DNA of 64,000 nt from assembly GCF_008017805.1 (NCBI RefSeq), contig NZ_VRTT01000031.1, positions 1 to 64,000 of the forward strand, given 5' to 3'. The stretch comes from Paenibacillus sp. N3.4 (GTDB lineage Bacteria; Bacillota; Bacilli; Paenibacillales; NBRC-103111). Position numbers and translations under genes: made by a program. This document shows, piece after piece, positions 14,892 through 24,027 of this stretch (position 1 is its first letter; each line of letters starts with the position of its first letter). The notes below the pieces were generated by a model that saw only the letters and a program-made list of their open reading frames with translations, made no database searches and was not told the origin of the DNA.

Positions 14892-17033
14892 TCATTCTTT
14901 TTTCTGCTGTAGAGCAGCCATCAATTTGTCTGCCAATGAATTGCTTAGCTGTGATTGATCAGAGAACTGCTCGATCAGTTGCTTATTGACCTTGGCTGAG
15001 GCGCGACGACCTCCAGCGGATTCATTCTCCAACTTCTCCACTACGTTGCAAGGACGGCATTGAAAATATTTACCTGACTTGCCGGTGTGAATCTCCATTT
15101 TCTTGTGGCACTGCGGACAACGATGGTTCGATAATTGCCCGTCGGCTTCACGCTTATAGGAGCATTCGCGACTTGAACAGACTAGGTAACGACCGCGTTT
15201 GCCTTTCACTTCCTGCAGGAATTCCCCGCAATCCGGACATTTGCTGCCGGTTAAATTATGAGGCTTATAGGCGGCGGAGCTTCGTTTAACTTCATTAACT
15301 AATTCCTGCGTCTTTGTACGGATGCCCTTAAGAAACTGCTCCATGCTTCCCTGGCCTTTGGAAATGCGTTCCAACTCAGACTCCCACTTTGCGGTAAGTT
15401 CAGGAGAACGCAGTTCCTCAGAGGCTAGCTCAATAAGCTGTGTGCCTTTTCCTGTCGGAACTAGCAAGGATCCTTGGCGTTCGATCGTATCGGAGGATAC
15501 TAATTTCTCGATGATGTCTGCGCGAGTGGCTGGCGTACCTAGCCCCCACTTCTCCATTTGTGACAAGAGGGAGGCCTCGTTGTATCTGGCAGGTGGTTTC
15601 GTTTGGCGGCTTTGCTGATTGACGTTTCTTACAGTCACCGCGTCTTTCTCTTTGGCTTGCGGTAACAGCTGGGAAGGATCGTCATCGGAGTCGCTTTCAT
15701 CGCGATCCGGGTCGGTGAAATCCGTCGAACCGTACACTTCTTTCCAACCCGCCTGCTTAATGACCTTTCCGGAGGCATACAGCTTCTCGCCGGCGACTTC
15801 AATCGTAAGCTTCGTTTCATCATAGCGGCAGGGTCCTCCAAACAAGGCAAGAAACCTACGTGCGATGAGGTCATAGAGACGGCGCTCGTCAGCGCTAAGG
15901 GTTGCTAAGGAAATCGCTTCTCCGGTTGGAATAATCGCATGATGATCGCTGACTTTGCTGTCGTCGACAATGCGTTTGGTTATGGTTAAAGGTTTTCGAA
16001 TAAAAGGAGCGGCTAATGCTGCATAAGGCCCTATGGCTGTACCTTTCAATCGCCCAGCGAGCGTTGGTACCATATCCGACGTTAAATAGCGTGAATCGGT
16101 ACGTGGATAAGTGACCAGTTTGTACTGTTCATACAATCTTTGCAGCACATTGGATGTATGTTTGGCGGAAAAGCCAAATTTGCGATTAGCATCACGCTGC
16201 AGTTCCGTTAAATCATAGGCCAGCGGATGGGGAATCTGCTTCTCCGTTTGCTGAACGTGGGTGATCTTCCCAATCTGGCCCTGCAGTTTTGCCTTTAGCG
16301 CATCTGCGCGTTCACGGTCAAAAATGCGCGTGTCACCCGTCTTCGGGTCGCGCCAGATTGCGCGGAAAGGACCCAGGTCTACTTCGATCAACCAAAAAGG
16401 CGTGGACCGGAAATCGCGGATTTCGGCTTCGCGGTTGATCATCATGGCCAGCGTGGGTGTCTGCACCCGTCCGGCGGACAAGGAAGCGCCGAATTTGCTG
16501 GTCAGCGCGCGCGTCACATTGAGCCCGATCAGCCAATCGGCCTCTGAACGGCAGACGGCTGCTTGATACAGCCGATTGTAGTCAGTGCCCGGCTTCAGCT
16601 TCGCGAAGCCCTCGCGAATGGCCTGATCCGTCTGTGACGAGATCCAAAGCCGTTTGAACGGCTTCTTCCAGCGGATCATCTCCATAATCCAGCGGGCGAC
16701 GAGCTCGCCTTCACGCCCGGCATCGGTCGCAATGATTAGCTCTGCAAGGTCGCCGCGGCGGCTTAACTGCTCAATCCCACGGTATTGTTGGGAGGTTTCT
16801 TTCATCACCTTCAGCTTCATTCGCTCAGGGATGATCGGCAGGTCTTCCAGATTCCAGGTTTTGTACTTCGTATCATAATCGTCTGGCTCAGCGAGGGTAA
16901 CCAGATGGCCAAGCGCCCAGGTAACGACATATTTAGGGCCTTCGTAATGATGTTTTTGCTTTTGCGTGCAGCCGAGGACTCGGGCAATTTCTTTGGCGAC
17001 GCTTGGTTTTTCGGTAAGTACTAATATTTTCAT
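14892..17033 (-). CDS. topB: DNA topoisomerase III
   Basis: 713 residues, the normal size for Bacillus-type TopB. This type IA enzyme passes single DNA strands and separates linked or recombining DNA. The Toprim domain opens with MKILVLTEKPSVAKEIARVL and includes ATDAGREGELVARW; the active-site tyrosine is in TYPRTDSRYL (about residue 308). The C-terminus has two zinc-finger-like CxxC...C repeats (CPDCGEF to CSSREC and CPQCHKK to CRPC). The start at 17033 matches the family N-terminus; 20 extra residues upstream (to 17093) are not conserved. A terminator is shared with the 14489 gene. Confidence 0.94.
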   Translation of the reverse strand: MKILVLTEKPSVAKEIARVLGCTQKQKHHYEGPKYVVTWALGHLVTLAEPDDYDTKYKTWNLEDLPIIPERMKLKVMKETSQQYRGIEQLSRRGDLAELIIATDAGREGELVARWIMEMIRWKKPFKRLWISSQTDQAIREGFAKLKPGTDYNRLYQAAVCRSEADWLIGLNVTRALTSKFGASLSAGRVQTPTLAMMINREAEIRDFRSTPFWLIEVDLGPFRAIWRDPKTGDTRIFDRERADALKAKLQGQIGKITHVQQTEKQIPHPLAYDLTELQRDANRKFGFSAKHTSNVLQRLYEQYKLVTYPRTDSRYLTSDMVPTLAGRLKGTAIGPYAALAAPFIRKPLTITKRIVDDSKVSDHHAIIPTGEAISLATLSADERRLYDLIARRFLALFGGPCRYDETKLTIEVAGEKLYASGKVIKQAGWKEVYGSTDFTDPDRDESDSDDDPSQLLPQAKEKDAVTVRNVNQQSRQTKPPARYNEASLLSQMEKWGLGTPATRADIIEKLVSSDTIERQGSLLVPTGKGTQLIELASEELRSPELTAKWESELERISKGQGSMEQFLKGIRTKTQELVNEVKRSSAAYKPHNLTGSKCPDCGEFLQEVKGKRGRYLVCSSRECSYKREADGQLSNHRCPQCHKKMEIHTGKSGKYFQCRPCNVVEKLENESAGGRRASAKVNKQLIEQFSDQSQLSNSLADKLMAALQQKKE

Positions 17034-17135
17034 AGGAGAAGCTACCTCATTTCTTATACAAATTAGCATAAGCGATACCAGCGTTCTTTTCAATAAATAG
17101 GCATGTAAAGATAGGGAAACGCAGAGGAAGGTTTA

Positions 17136-17187
17136 TTGACAGCCTAGAGAGGGAGACTTATAATTACCTCAAATAAACGCGCGTTTA
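17136..17187 (+). promoter_or_regulatory. consensus promoter and LacI-type operator
   Basis: TTGACA (17136-17141), exactly 17 bases, TATAAT (17159-17164): a perfect sigma-A consensus. Ten bases downstream is the perfect palindrome TAAACGCGCGTTTA (17174-17187), whose CG centre is typical of LacI-family operators. It overlaps the expected transcript start, so the LacI protein encoded at 17208 probably represses its own gene. Confidence 0.88.
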
Positions 17188-17207
17188 CAATTAGGGGTTG
17201 AGACTAT

Positions 17208-18251
17208 ATGTTGAAAAAGACGGAGACTAGCAGTGAAGAAATTGCCAAGCTGGCTGGAGTATCACGGAGTACAGTGAGCCGAGTGATCAACAATTACTCG
17301 AACGTTCCAGAAAAAACACGAGCCAAAGTCATGGAAGTTATCCAAGCCAACAACTATTATCCTAATTTGTCTGCGCAAGTATTGGCCGGGAAGAAAACAA
17401 GAACAATCGGGTTGTTTTTTATCGAATCGGGGCACGTGGCAGGAGATAGTTTGAACAATTTAATGATTACAAGCATCATTGATTATGCCTCTTCCTTCGG
17501 GTATTACGTGTTGACGAGCATTATCCGCAATTCGGAAGATCCCAAACAAGTGCTAAGCATGAAGGAACCCTTTTATCAAAGACGCATTGACGGAGGTATT
17601 TTCATTGGCGCTGCCAATCATGAGCCTTTCATTGAAGAGCTGGTTGCCGAAGGATTCATGGTTGCTGTCGTGGATCAATTGTTAGAAGGCCACGAGGAGC
17701 CCAACCGGATTGTGGTTAACTTCGACTACGATCATAGCCTGCATGCGGCAGTTGATTATTTAGTCGGTTTGAATCATCGCCAAATCGGTATCATAAACGG
17801 GGACATGAAAAGGTACGCCGGGCCGGCTAAATATCAAGCCTTCGCGAAAGCGATGAGCCGTCACCAATTATCGATTGATGAGCGTTGGATGCTGCAAGGT
17901 GATTTAAACGAAGTCAGCGGATATGAAGCGGGTGGAAGGCTGATTGCCTCGACGAAGGAACTGCCTACCGCATTAATCGCTGCCAACGACAGTGTTGCCT
18001 TCGGTGTGATTCGAGCGCTGCAAGAGCAAGGTGTGCGTGTGCCTGAAGATATATCTGTGATTGGTTTCGATGATCATATGCTTAGCGCAAGGTTTCAACC
18101 TAGTTTAACGACGTTCAGGATGGATTTCGACGCTATGATGTTGAAGCTGACGAAGCTGCTCATAGCGCATATTGAGAACGGTGCCGAAGCATTTAGCAAG
18201 ATTATGATCCAATCCCATTTCATTGAACGGTCATCCTGTGAGAAGATTTAA
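17208..18251 (+). CDS. LacI-family transcriptional regulator
   Basis: 347 residues. HTH at residues 9-33 (SSEEIAKLAGVSRSTVSRVI), a hinge helix near LSAQVLAGKKT, then a periplasmic-binding-like ligand domain ending with DISVIGFDDH and the C-terminal beta segment. Sugar or nucleoside effector expected. A perfect promoter and palindromic operator lie just upstream. No transport or sugar gene is adjacent, since topB is divergent and a terminator follows, so the targets must be elsewhere or it is mainly self-regulated. Confidence 0.92.
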   Translation: MLKKTETSSEEIAKLAGVSRSTVSRVINNYSNVPEKTRAKVMEVIQANNYYPNLSAQVLAGKKTRTIGLFFIESGHVAGDSLNNLMITSIIDYASSFGYYVLTSIIRNSEDPKQVLSMKEPFYQRRIDGGIFIGAANHEPFIEELVAEGFMVAVVDQLLEGHEEPNRIVVNFDYDHSLHAAVDYLVGLNHRQIGIINGDMKRYAGPAKYQAFAKAMSRHQLSIDERWMLQGDLNEVSGYEAGGRLIASTKELPTALIAANDSVAFGVIRALQEQGVRVPEDISVIGFDDHMLSARFQPSLTTFRMDFDAMMLKLTKLLIAHIENGAEAFSKIMIQSHFIERSSCEKI

Positions 18252-18329
18252 GCTAGGCTATCCAATCGATGAGAGGAAGATGGCCAAGCTATGCAGTTAT
18301 AAGCTTTAATTAGGCTCAGGTTAAGAGCG

Positions 18330-18364
18330 AGAGCTGTCAGGAAATCCTCCTGACAGCTCTTTGT
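18330..18364 (+). terminator. terminator of LacI gene
   Basis: AGAGCTGTCAGG pairs with CCTGACAGCTCT around a seven-base loop, followed by TTGTGTT. Confidence 0.8.
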
Positions 18365-18505
18365 GTTATAAGACAAGCTGATAGAGAGCAGGGGAGGTTC
18401 AAAATAGTATATGGGAATTTATGTTAAATGAAGGGTGTGTTTGTCTGTTCATGTCCTTATATAAGGTTATAATGATGGGATAAAGTGAGAAATGGGGTTC
18501 ACATC

Positions 18506-20110
18506 TTGAAGCTGGGAACGCGTGCGTATTATAGCAATCAGACGATTAAACAGAGGTTTGGCTTTTGGATCGGAGCTGTGATTGTAGGACTCGGTTTTTT
18601 GATTATTGTTCCTTTATATATGACTGAAAAAAAAGATAAATTAGATGAAGCCGAGAATCAGCTGCAGCAAGTTGTAGCCTTGCAAAGTTTGTATATTGAA
18701 AGTTGGACACAGGAGAAATTAGACACGATTAAACGATTTGCCAGTTCGGAGGATGCGAAATTGCATCATATAAACAATATGAAAAAAGATGTTGAAAACT
18801 ATTCGCGGGTAAATTCCGAATTCGCGATGATTTTCTACGTCGATAACGATGGATATACCTACTCTGACACGAATCCTTCGAATAAGAAATATGTAGGAGA
18901 TCGTCCTTATTTTGAACAAGCGGTCCTTAAGAAAAACTATATATCTGACGTGATGAAGTCGAAGGAAACAGATACTTCCATGATTACCTTCTCAGCCCCC
19001 ATTCTTGACGATCAGAATAACTTCCAAGGTGCTATAGTCGGCATTGTGACATTGGAAATTCTGGATAAGTTAATGAAACAGCTAAGTTTTGGTAAAACGG
19101 GCGAAGTTTTTATTTTGGATTCTAAGGGGAAAGTAGTTGCGGCTTCCAGAACGAGCAGCAAGACGATGCTGGAAGCGAATATGACCTCTGAAATGGTCAA
19201 TAGAGCAGCTGCAGGCAGTACATCGACGGATTCCTATATCGGGTTTTATGGAAAAAAGGTATATGGCAAATATAAATGGTCGGAAGGGAAAACTTGGATT
19301 GTTATTGGAGAAATCACGGAGAATGAAGTGTTTCAAAAATTGAATCAATTGACCATTACGGTTAGTCTCATTGTTGTTGCGGCACTGCTACTAAGTTTTG
19401 CTGCCGCAGTAACGCTTGCATCCAGGATCGAGAGGCCTGTTCGTTATTTACTTCGAGCGACGAAAGTGATTCAAAACGGCAATTACAATTACCAGATTGA
19501 TGAGGATAAAATTAAGCGGGCACCCATTGAATTACGCGAGCTTTGCGCTACATTCAATATGATGTCCAACAAGCTTAAGACGAATATAACACTTCTTGAG
19601 CATTCGGCTTTGGTTGATCCATTAACGCAGATTCATAATCGTCGCTATATGATGCAGGAGGGGGATAGGCAATTGCAAGTTTGTATGGCTGACGACAAGC
19701 CCTGTTCCGTCATCATGCTGGATATTGATCACTTCAAAAAGATAAATGACACGTATGGTCATTTGATTGGCGACCGTGTCCTCCATCATATTGCCAGTCT
19801 GCTCAGACAGTATGCAGGTGCAGATTGCATCGTCGCTCGCTACGGTGGCGAGGAATTTATCCTATTAGCCTCCTTCAAAGACGCGCAAAAAAGTGTAGGA
19901 TTGGCAGAGATGCTAAGATGTTGTCTAATGGAAAACCCTTATAGGAATGAAGAGGTAGAAATCCAGTTAACCGCAAGTATTGGCGTTGCGGAATATTCGT
20001 CTAAACTCGCATTTGGTACTACGGTACTTGAAGACATGGTTTCTAGGGCTGACTATGCCCTGTATCGTGCAAAATCGGCTGGACGAAACAAGGTAGAACT
20101 AGATCAATGA
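18506..20110 (+). CDS. membrane diguanylate cyclase (dCACHE-HAMP-GGDEF)
   Basis: 534 residues. Helix near the N-terminus (about 18-42), an extracellular dCACHE-like sensor (about 45-275), a second helix (about 283-307), HAMP (about 308-365) and a C-terminal GGDEF domain with RYGGEEF (GGEEF at 447-451). It should make cyclic di-GMP. The inhibitory RxxD site five residues before the signature is not intact (AGAD), so product inhibition may be absent. The start is uncertain: a TATAAT at 18467-18472 places the transcript start close to a GTG at 18485, so the TTG at 18506, with GGGG upstream, is preferred. Confidence 0.88.
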   Translation: MKLGTRAYYSNQTIKQRFGFWIGAVIVGLGFLIIVPLYMTEKKDKLDEAENQLQQVVALQSLYIESWTQEKLDTIKRFASSEDAKLHHINNMKKDVENYSRVNSEFAMIFYVDNDGYTYSDTNPSNKKYVGDRPYFEQAVLKKNYISDVMKSKETDTSMITFSAPILDDQNNFQGAIVGIVTLEILDKLMKQLSFGKTGEVFILDSKGKVVAASRTSSKTMLEANMTSEMVNRAAAGSTSTDSYIGFYGKKVYGKYKWSEGKTWIVIGEITENEVFQKLNQLTITVSLIVVAALLLSFAAAVTLASRIERPVRYLLRATKVIQNGNYNYQIDEDKIKRAPIELRELCATFNMMSNKLKTNITLLEHSALVDPLTQIHNRRYMMQEGDRQLQVCMADDKPCSVIMLDIDHFKKINDTYGHLIGDRVLHHIASLLRQYAGADCIVARYGGEEFILLASFKDAQKSVGLAEMLRCCLMENPYRNEEVEIQLTASIGVAEYSSKLAFGTTVLEDMVSRADYALYRAKSAGRNKVELDQ

Positions 20111-20218
20111 TGCTTGATTAAAATATGTTTTCCCTATAATTTAGGTGGTCAGATATCTGTTTGTTTAGTGTATAATAGGCAGAGGGTAATGGAATTGCCA
20201 ACTTTTAGGGGGTTTATC

Positions 20219-21277
20219 ATGTCAAATGTAATGTTAAGGCCAATGGGAATTGGAAGGATTTTAGATCGCAGCTTTCTGTTATATCGGAAGTATTTTGTGA
20301 CACTCATGCTGATAATGCTAATCTTATACGGGCCGTTCTATTTGCTTCAGCATCTTCTTACGTATCAAGAAACTGCGGCGGTGACAACTACTTCTTTACT
20401 CGATCAAATTCGCTCAGGCAGCTCATGGCAAGATATTTTGGAATCGGGCTCTTTCATCCAAAATAGGCCATCAACCGCAGATGTTTGGAAAATGATGGTT
20501 TTAGTTATTGTTTTAGTCCCCGTGTTCATTTTAGGCCTGATGCCGGTTTCGGTTGCTGCTGTTGTTCATCTGGTACGAGCAAGCTTATTTGGAGAAGAAA
20601 TCCCCGGTGTAGGGCAGTTATTAAAGAAATCATTTCGCCGTTTTTGGCCGTTAGTAGGAAGCACTTTACTTGATCTGTTAATTATTTTCGGATTATACAT
20701 AGGTATTATCATTATCTTTTTCATTATTGCTTTTGTCTTATCCATTGGCGGAATCATATCCAACTCCATAGGCGGATTTGGAGCGGGTGCAGCCGTGTTT
20801 GCGATCATTTTCGGTATCCTGATTGGACTAGGGTTTATTATCGGTCTATCCTATTTCATCATTCGATGGTGCTATTATTTGCCTATTGTTGCGCTTGGTG
20901 AAAATCCAATTGGGCTGAATGGCAGTTGGAGATTGACGCGGAACAATTTCTGGCGCCTTTTTTTGATGTTCTTTGTGTTTATACTTATCGTTTATTTATT
21001 CCTTGGTGTAAGCCAATTGATTATTGCTGCTGTTTTTGGATTAGGATTATGGTCTCAACTCTTGCAAAGTTTACTCTCTATTTTAGTCGCGCCGCTCTGG
21101 ATATTGCCTTATGCCATTAGCTTCTTTGATCTAAAGGTTCGCAATGAGGGCCTTGGTCTGGAATCTTTAATTCAAAATACGATCTATCCTTCATCGAGCG
21201 AACCGAAGGAAGAACTGGAGCCTTTTGACCCGTTTGATGATCCACGTCCAATCGATTTGGATAAAAAAAATGAATAG
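20219..21277 (+). CDS. GDPD-type membrane-domain protein
   Basis: 353 residues with about six to seven membrane helices and no catalytic domain. It looks like the membrane domain that accompanies glycerophosphodiester phosphodiesterases (PF10110-like), with paired glycine-rich helices. AGGGGG lies six bases before the ATG at 20219; the longer frame from 20114 lacks a site. It heads a tight cluster (DUF4129, DUF4350, MoxR, DUF58) in which most genes overlap. The C-terminus is acidic and proline-rich (PFDPFDDPRP). Function unknown. Confidence 0.75.
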   Translation: MSNVMLRPMGIGRILDRSFLLYRKYFVTLMLIMLILYGPFYLLQHLLTYQETAAVTTTSLLDQIRSGSSWQDILESGSFIQNRPSTADVWKMMVLVIVLVPVFILGLMPVSVAAVVHLVRASLFGEEIPGVGQLLKKSFRRFWPLVGSTLLDLLIIFGLYIGIIIIFFIIAFVLSIGGIISNSIGGFGAGAAVFAIIFGILIGLGFIIGLSYFIIRWCYYLPIVALGENPIGLNGSWRLTRNNFWRLFLMFFVFILIVYLFLGVSQLIIAAVFGLGLWSQLLQSLLSILVAPLWILPYAISFFDLKVRNEGLGLESLIQNTIYPSSSEPKEELEPFDPFDDPRPIDLDKKNE

Positions 21278-21923
21278 TATGGCTTCAGCCCTTACTTTGC
21301 AAGAAGATAAAGAACAACTGCAGCAAATATTAAAGCAAGATGAGTATACAGCTTATTATGCGAAAGAACACGGCTCGTTCTGGGCTTGGCTTAAGCCATT
21401 CTTTAACAAAATACGCAGCTGGTTCCCGCATTTTCAGGTATCTGACACTGTCACAGATTGGCTTTCTATCGGTGTTGTGGTTGTACTTATCGGAATATCG
21501 GCGTTTGCTATTTACTGGTTCCTAAAGCAGATCATTTGGAGACGGCGGGTTCAATTGGAAACATACCTGCCAAAAGGGGAACTAAGCCGATCCTACGATT
21601 ATTATTGGCAAAAAGCAGCGGAACTTCGAGAAGTTCAGGACTGGAGGGAGGGCGTGCGCTCCGTATTTCTCTCCCTGCTGTTTTTTTTGGAAGCGAAGCA
21701 CACCATTCGTGTAGAGAAATGGAAGACAAACTGGGAATATGCTGAGGAGCTGTCTGGAACAGCCTCCTCGTTAATCCCTTTGTTTCACGATAGCTCCCTT
21801 TTGTTTGAGCGGATTTGGTATGGCAAGGAAGAAGTAACCGAAGAGCAATTTGCTATCATGTATGATCAGGTTGCCGGCGTTATTGGCAGGAAGGAGGGCT
21901 TCACACATGAAAAAGCTAAATAA
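21270..21923 (+). CDS. DUF4129-domain membrane protein
   Basis: 217 residues. One membrane helix (about 64-86), then a cytoplasmic-looking helical domain with the family signature near the end (ERIWYGKEEVTEEQF). In many bacteria DUF4129 occurs beside MoxR, DUF58 and transglutaminase-like genes. The ATG at 21270 overlaps the end of the previous gene by eight bases and has no clear ribosome binding site, pointing to translational coupling; an ATG at 21279 is the alternative. Confidence 0.82.
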   Translation: MNSMASALTLQEDKEQLQQILKQDEYTAYYAKEHGSFWAWLKPFFNKIRSWFPHFQVSDTVTDWLSIGVVVVLIGISAFAIYWFLKQIIWRRRVQLETYLPKGELSRSYDYYWQKAAELREVQDWREGVRSVFLSLLFFLEAKHTIRVEKWKTNWEYAEELSGTASSLIPLFHDSSLLFERIWYGKEEVTEEQFAIMYDQVAGVIGRKEGFTHEKAK

Positions 21924-23078
21924 GCTGCATGTGGGACTAGCACTCAGCATTCTGCTCTTTCTTGGTTTGGGGGGTTGGCTGGTAAAGCCGAAGCTTCCCG
22001 ATCAGCCTCCATACCTGTCTTTCTCATCTGACATTGATGGGGCCAAAGCATGGCGTGAACTTTTGAGTAAGAAGCAGCAAGCGGTGAAGGAGTGGCATTT
22101 GAGCTGGAAGGATCTCCCTGCCAATCGTGCCATGCTGCTCGTTGCTATTCAGCCGTCTGCAGTATCGAAGGCAGATCGCGAGCAGCTTTTGAAATGGGTT
22201 CGTCAAGGAAATGATGTTATTTTATTTGATCGCAATCCCGAAGGCTGGGAACTTGGCAGACTGTACATGTGAATGGCAGCTTGGAAGCAGCGAAGAACAA
22301 AGATGAGGTAATCGGGAACATAGACATTTCAACGATCATCGTGCAGTCTGATTTTACGCCAGCTGATGGTTTGTTGAAGGGTGAGGTGGATACAGGTTAT
22401 CGTATAAAGCCCGGAGATCAGGGGCAGGTGCTGTTCCAAGATGAACGCGGCGTGCTCGCCAGCCGCTATCTGGAAGGTACGGGCAGCATAACTGTGGTGC
22501 TGACCCCGAACTGGATGCTCAATGGGACGATTGACAAGGAGTCCCATTTCGAATTGATTTGGCCGCTGTTCGCGAAGTCATGGGACGCTGTGTGGGTCGA
22601 TGAGACCCATCACGGCCTCGTGAAGAAGCCCGGACTGCTGGCGATTTATCCTGTGTGGCTTGTGTTCGCGAGCGTGCAGCTTGGTCTGGCGCTGCTGCTG
22701 TGGCTCTGGCTGCGCGGCAAGCGCTTCGGTCCCGTCTACACGCCGCGGGCGTGGACGGTTCGTCGCGGCGACGAGGGCTTGCAAGCCGTCGCCGCTTGGT
22801 ATGAGCGCCTCGGCTATCGCGAGGAGGCGCTTGCGCACCAGCAGCAGCTCCTGCGGCAGCTGCTGCAACAGCGCTGGGGGCTCAGCCCCAGCGCAAGCGT
22901 TGCCCAGGCGGCTGAAGCTGCGCGCAGCCGCTGGCCCGAGGCGCAGGCGGCGCAGCTTGCCCGCCTGCTGGAAGAGCCGCCGGCCGCAGGCGGCGGCATG
23001 GCCGAGCCCCGCGCTGCGAAGCAGCGGGGCGTAAGCGCCAAAGCGTTCGTGCAGCGACGCGAGAGATGGGCGACATGA
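21907..23078 (+). pseudogene. DUF4350-domain protein, interrupted by one frameshift
   Basis: A gene of about 390 codons split by a single frame change near 22,255-22,268. The first part (from ATG 21907, AAGGAGGG upstream) has an N-terminal membrane helix and a DUF4350-like start (DGAKAWRELLSKK, then VRQGNDVILFDRNPEGWELG). The rest continues in another frame with TGSITVVLTPNWMLNG, a second helix (IYPVWLVFASVQLGLALLLW) and a very G+C-rich tail. Neighbours DUF4129, MoxR and DUF58 are the standard partners. One small deletion restores the frame, so this is either a fresh mutation or a sequencing error. Confidence 0.8.
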
Positions 23079-23106
23079 TAGCCTACTTAGAGAAGGAGTG
23101 AGCGCA

Positions 23107-24027
23107 ATGAATGAAATCATTCAATCGATGGAGCAGCGCCTGTTCGGACAGAAGCTGAACATCCGTCTGCTTGTTACCGCTTTGTTAGCTGGCGGTCATG
23201 TGCTGCTGGAAGGGGTGCCGGGTCTCGGGAAAACTAAGATGGCGCGCACCTTGGCCGAATTGTCAGGCAGTGAATACCGCCGTATCCAATTTACGCCCGA
23301 TTTGATGCCCGGGGACATTACCGGCAGCGTCATTTATCATATGCAGGATCAATCGTTTACCACGATTCAAGGACCTATATTTACCAATATTTTACTTGCT
23401 GATGAAATTAACCGTTCAGGACCGAAAACGCAAGCAGCGCTGCTTGAAGCGATGGAGGAGCACCAAGTTACCATTCAGGGCAATACCTACAAGCTGCCCA
23501 ATCCCTTCTTCGTTATCGCTACGCAAAATCCCGTTGAGTATGAAGGGACATATGCACTTCCTGAAGCTCAGCTGGATCGATTCCTGTTCAAGCTTGTGTT
23601 GGATTATCCAGGAGAGGAAGCGGAAACCGAAATTCTTCGCCGCCACGTGCCCTTTCATCAACAGCGCGAGGAAGCTCTGCCTGCTATTCTCACGCCTGAG
23701 CGAATTACGGACCTGCAGAGCAAGCTGACAGATGTTATTGTTGAGGATTCCTTACTTGCCTACATGACCACGATCATTCGTAAAACCCGTGAATCCAAGC
23801 GCGTGCAATTGGGCGCAAGTCCGCGAGCAGGGATTGCTTTGTTGATGGCCAGTAAAGCTTGGGCTTTGCTCGAAGGTCGGACCTATGTGACACCTGATGA
23901 TATTAAGCTTATAGCGCGGCCTGTATTGAGGCATAGGCTCCTGCTGACACCGCAAGCGGAATTGGAGGGCGGAACCAGTGACCAAATCATCCAAGAGACG
24001 CTCGGCTCCATTCCGGTTCCTCGATAA
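23107..24027 (+). CDS. MoxR-family AAA+ ATPase
   Basis: 306 residues. Walker A GVPGLGKTK (36-44), Walker B ILLADEINR (95-103), sensor 1 VIATQNP, and the winged C-terminal lid domain. MoxR ATPases act as chaperone-like remodellers, often with DUF58 and VWA partners. AAGGAG eight bases upstream favours the ATG at 23107 over the GTG at 23098. The gene overlaps the next (DUF58) by 50 bases. Confidence 0.93.
   Translation: MNEIIQSMEQRLFGQKLNIRLLVTALLAGGHVLLEGVPGLGKTKMARTLAELSGSEYRRIQFTPDLMPGDITGSVIYHMQDQSFTTIQGPIFTNILLADEINRSGPKTQAALLEAMEEHQVTIQGNTYKLPNPFFVIATQNPVEYEGTYALPEAQLDRFLFKLVLDYPGEEAETEILRRHVPFHQQREEALPAILTPERITDLQSKLTDVIVEDSLLAYMTTIIRKTRESKRVQLGASPRAGIALLMASKAWALLEGRTYVTPDDIKLIARPVLRHRLLLTPQAELEGGTSDQIIQETLGSIPVPR

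Noticed and set aside
22578..23120. Long minus-strand frames opposite the DUF4350 tail
   Set aside because: High G+C removes stop codons by chance; the peptides are Arg/Ala/Pro rich without motifs and the plus-strand frame continues the DUF4350 protein.
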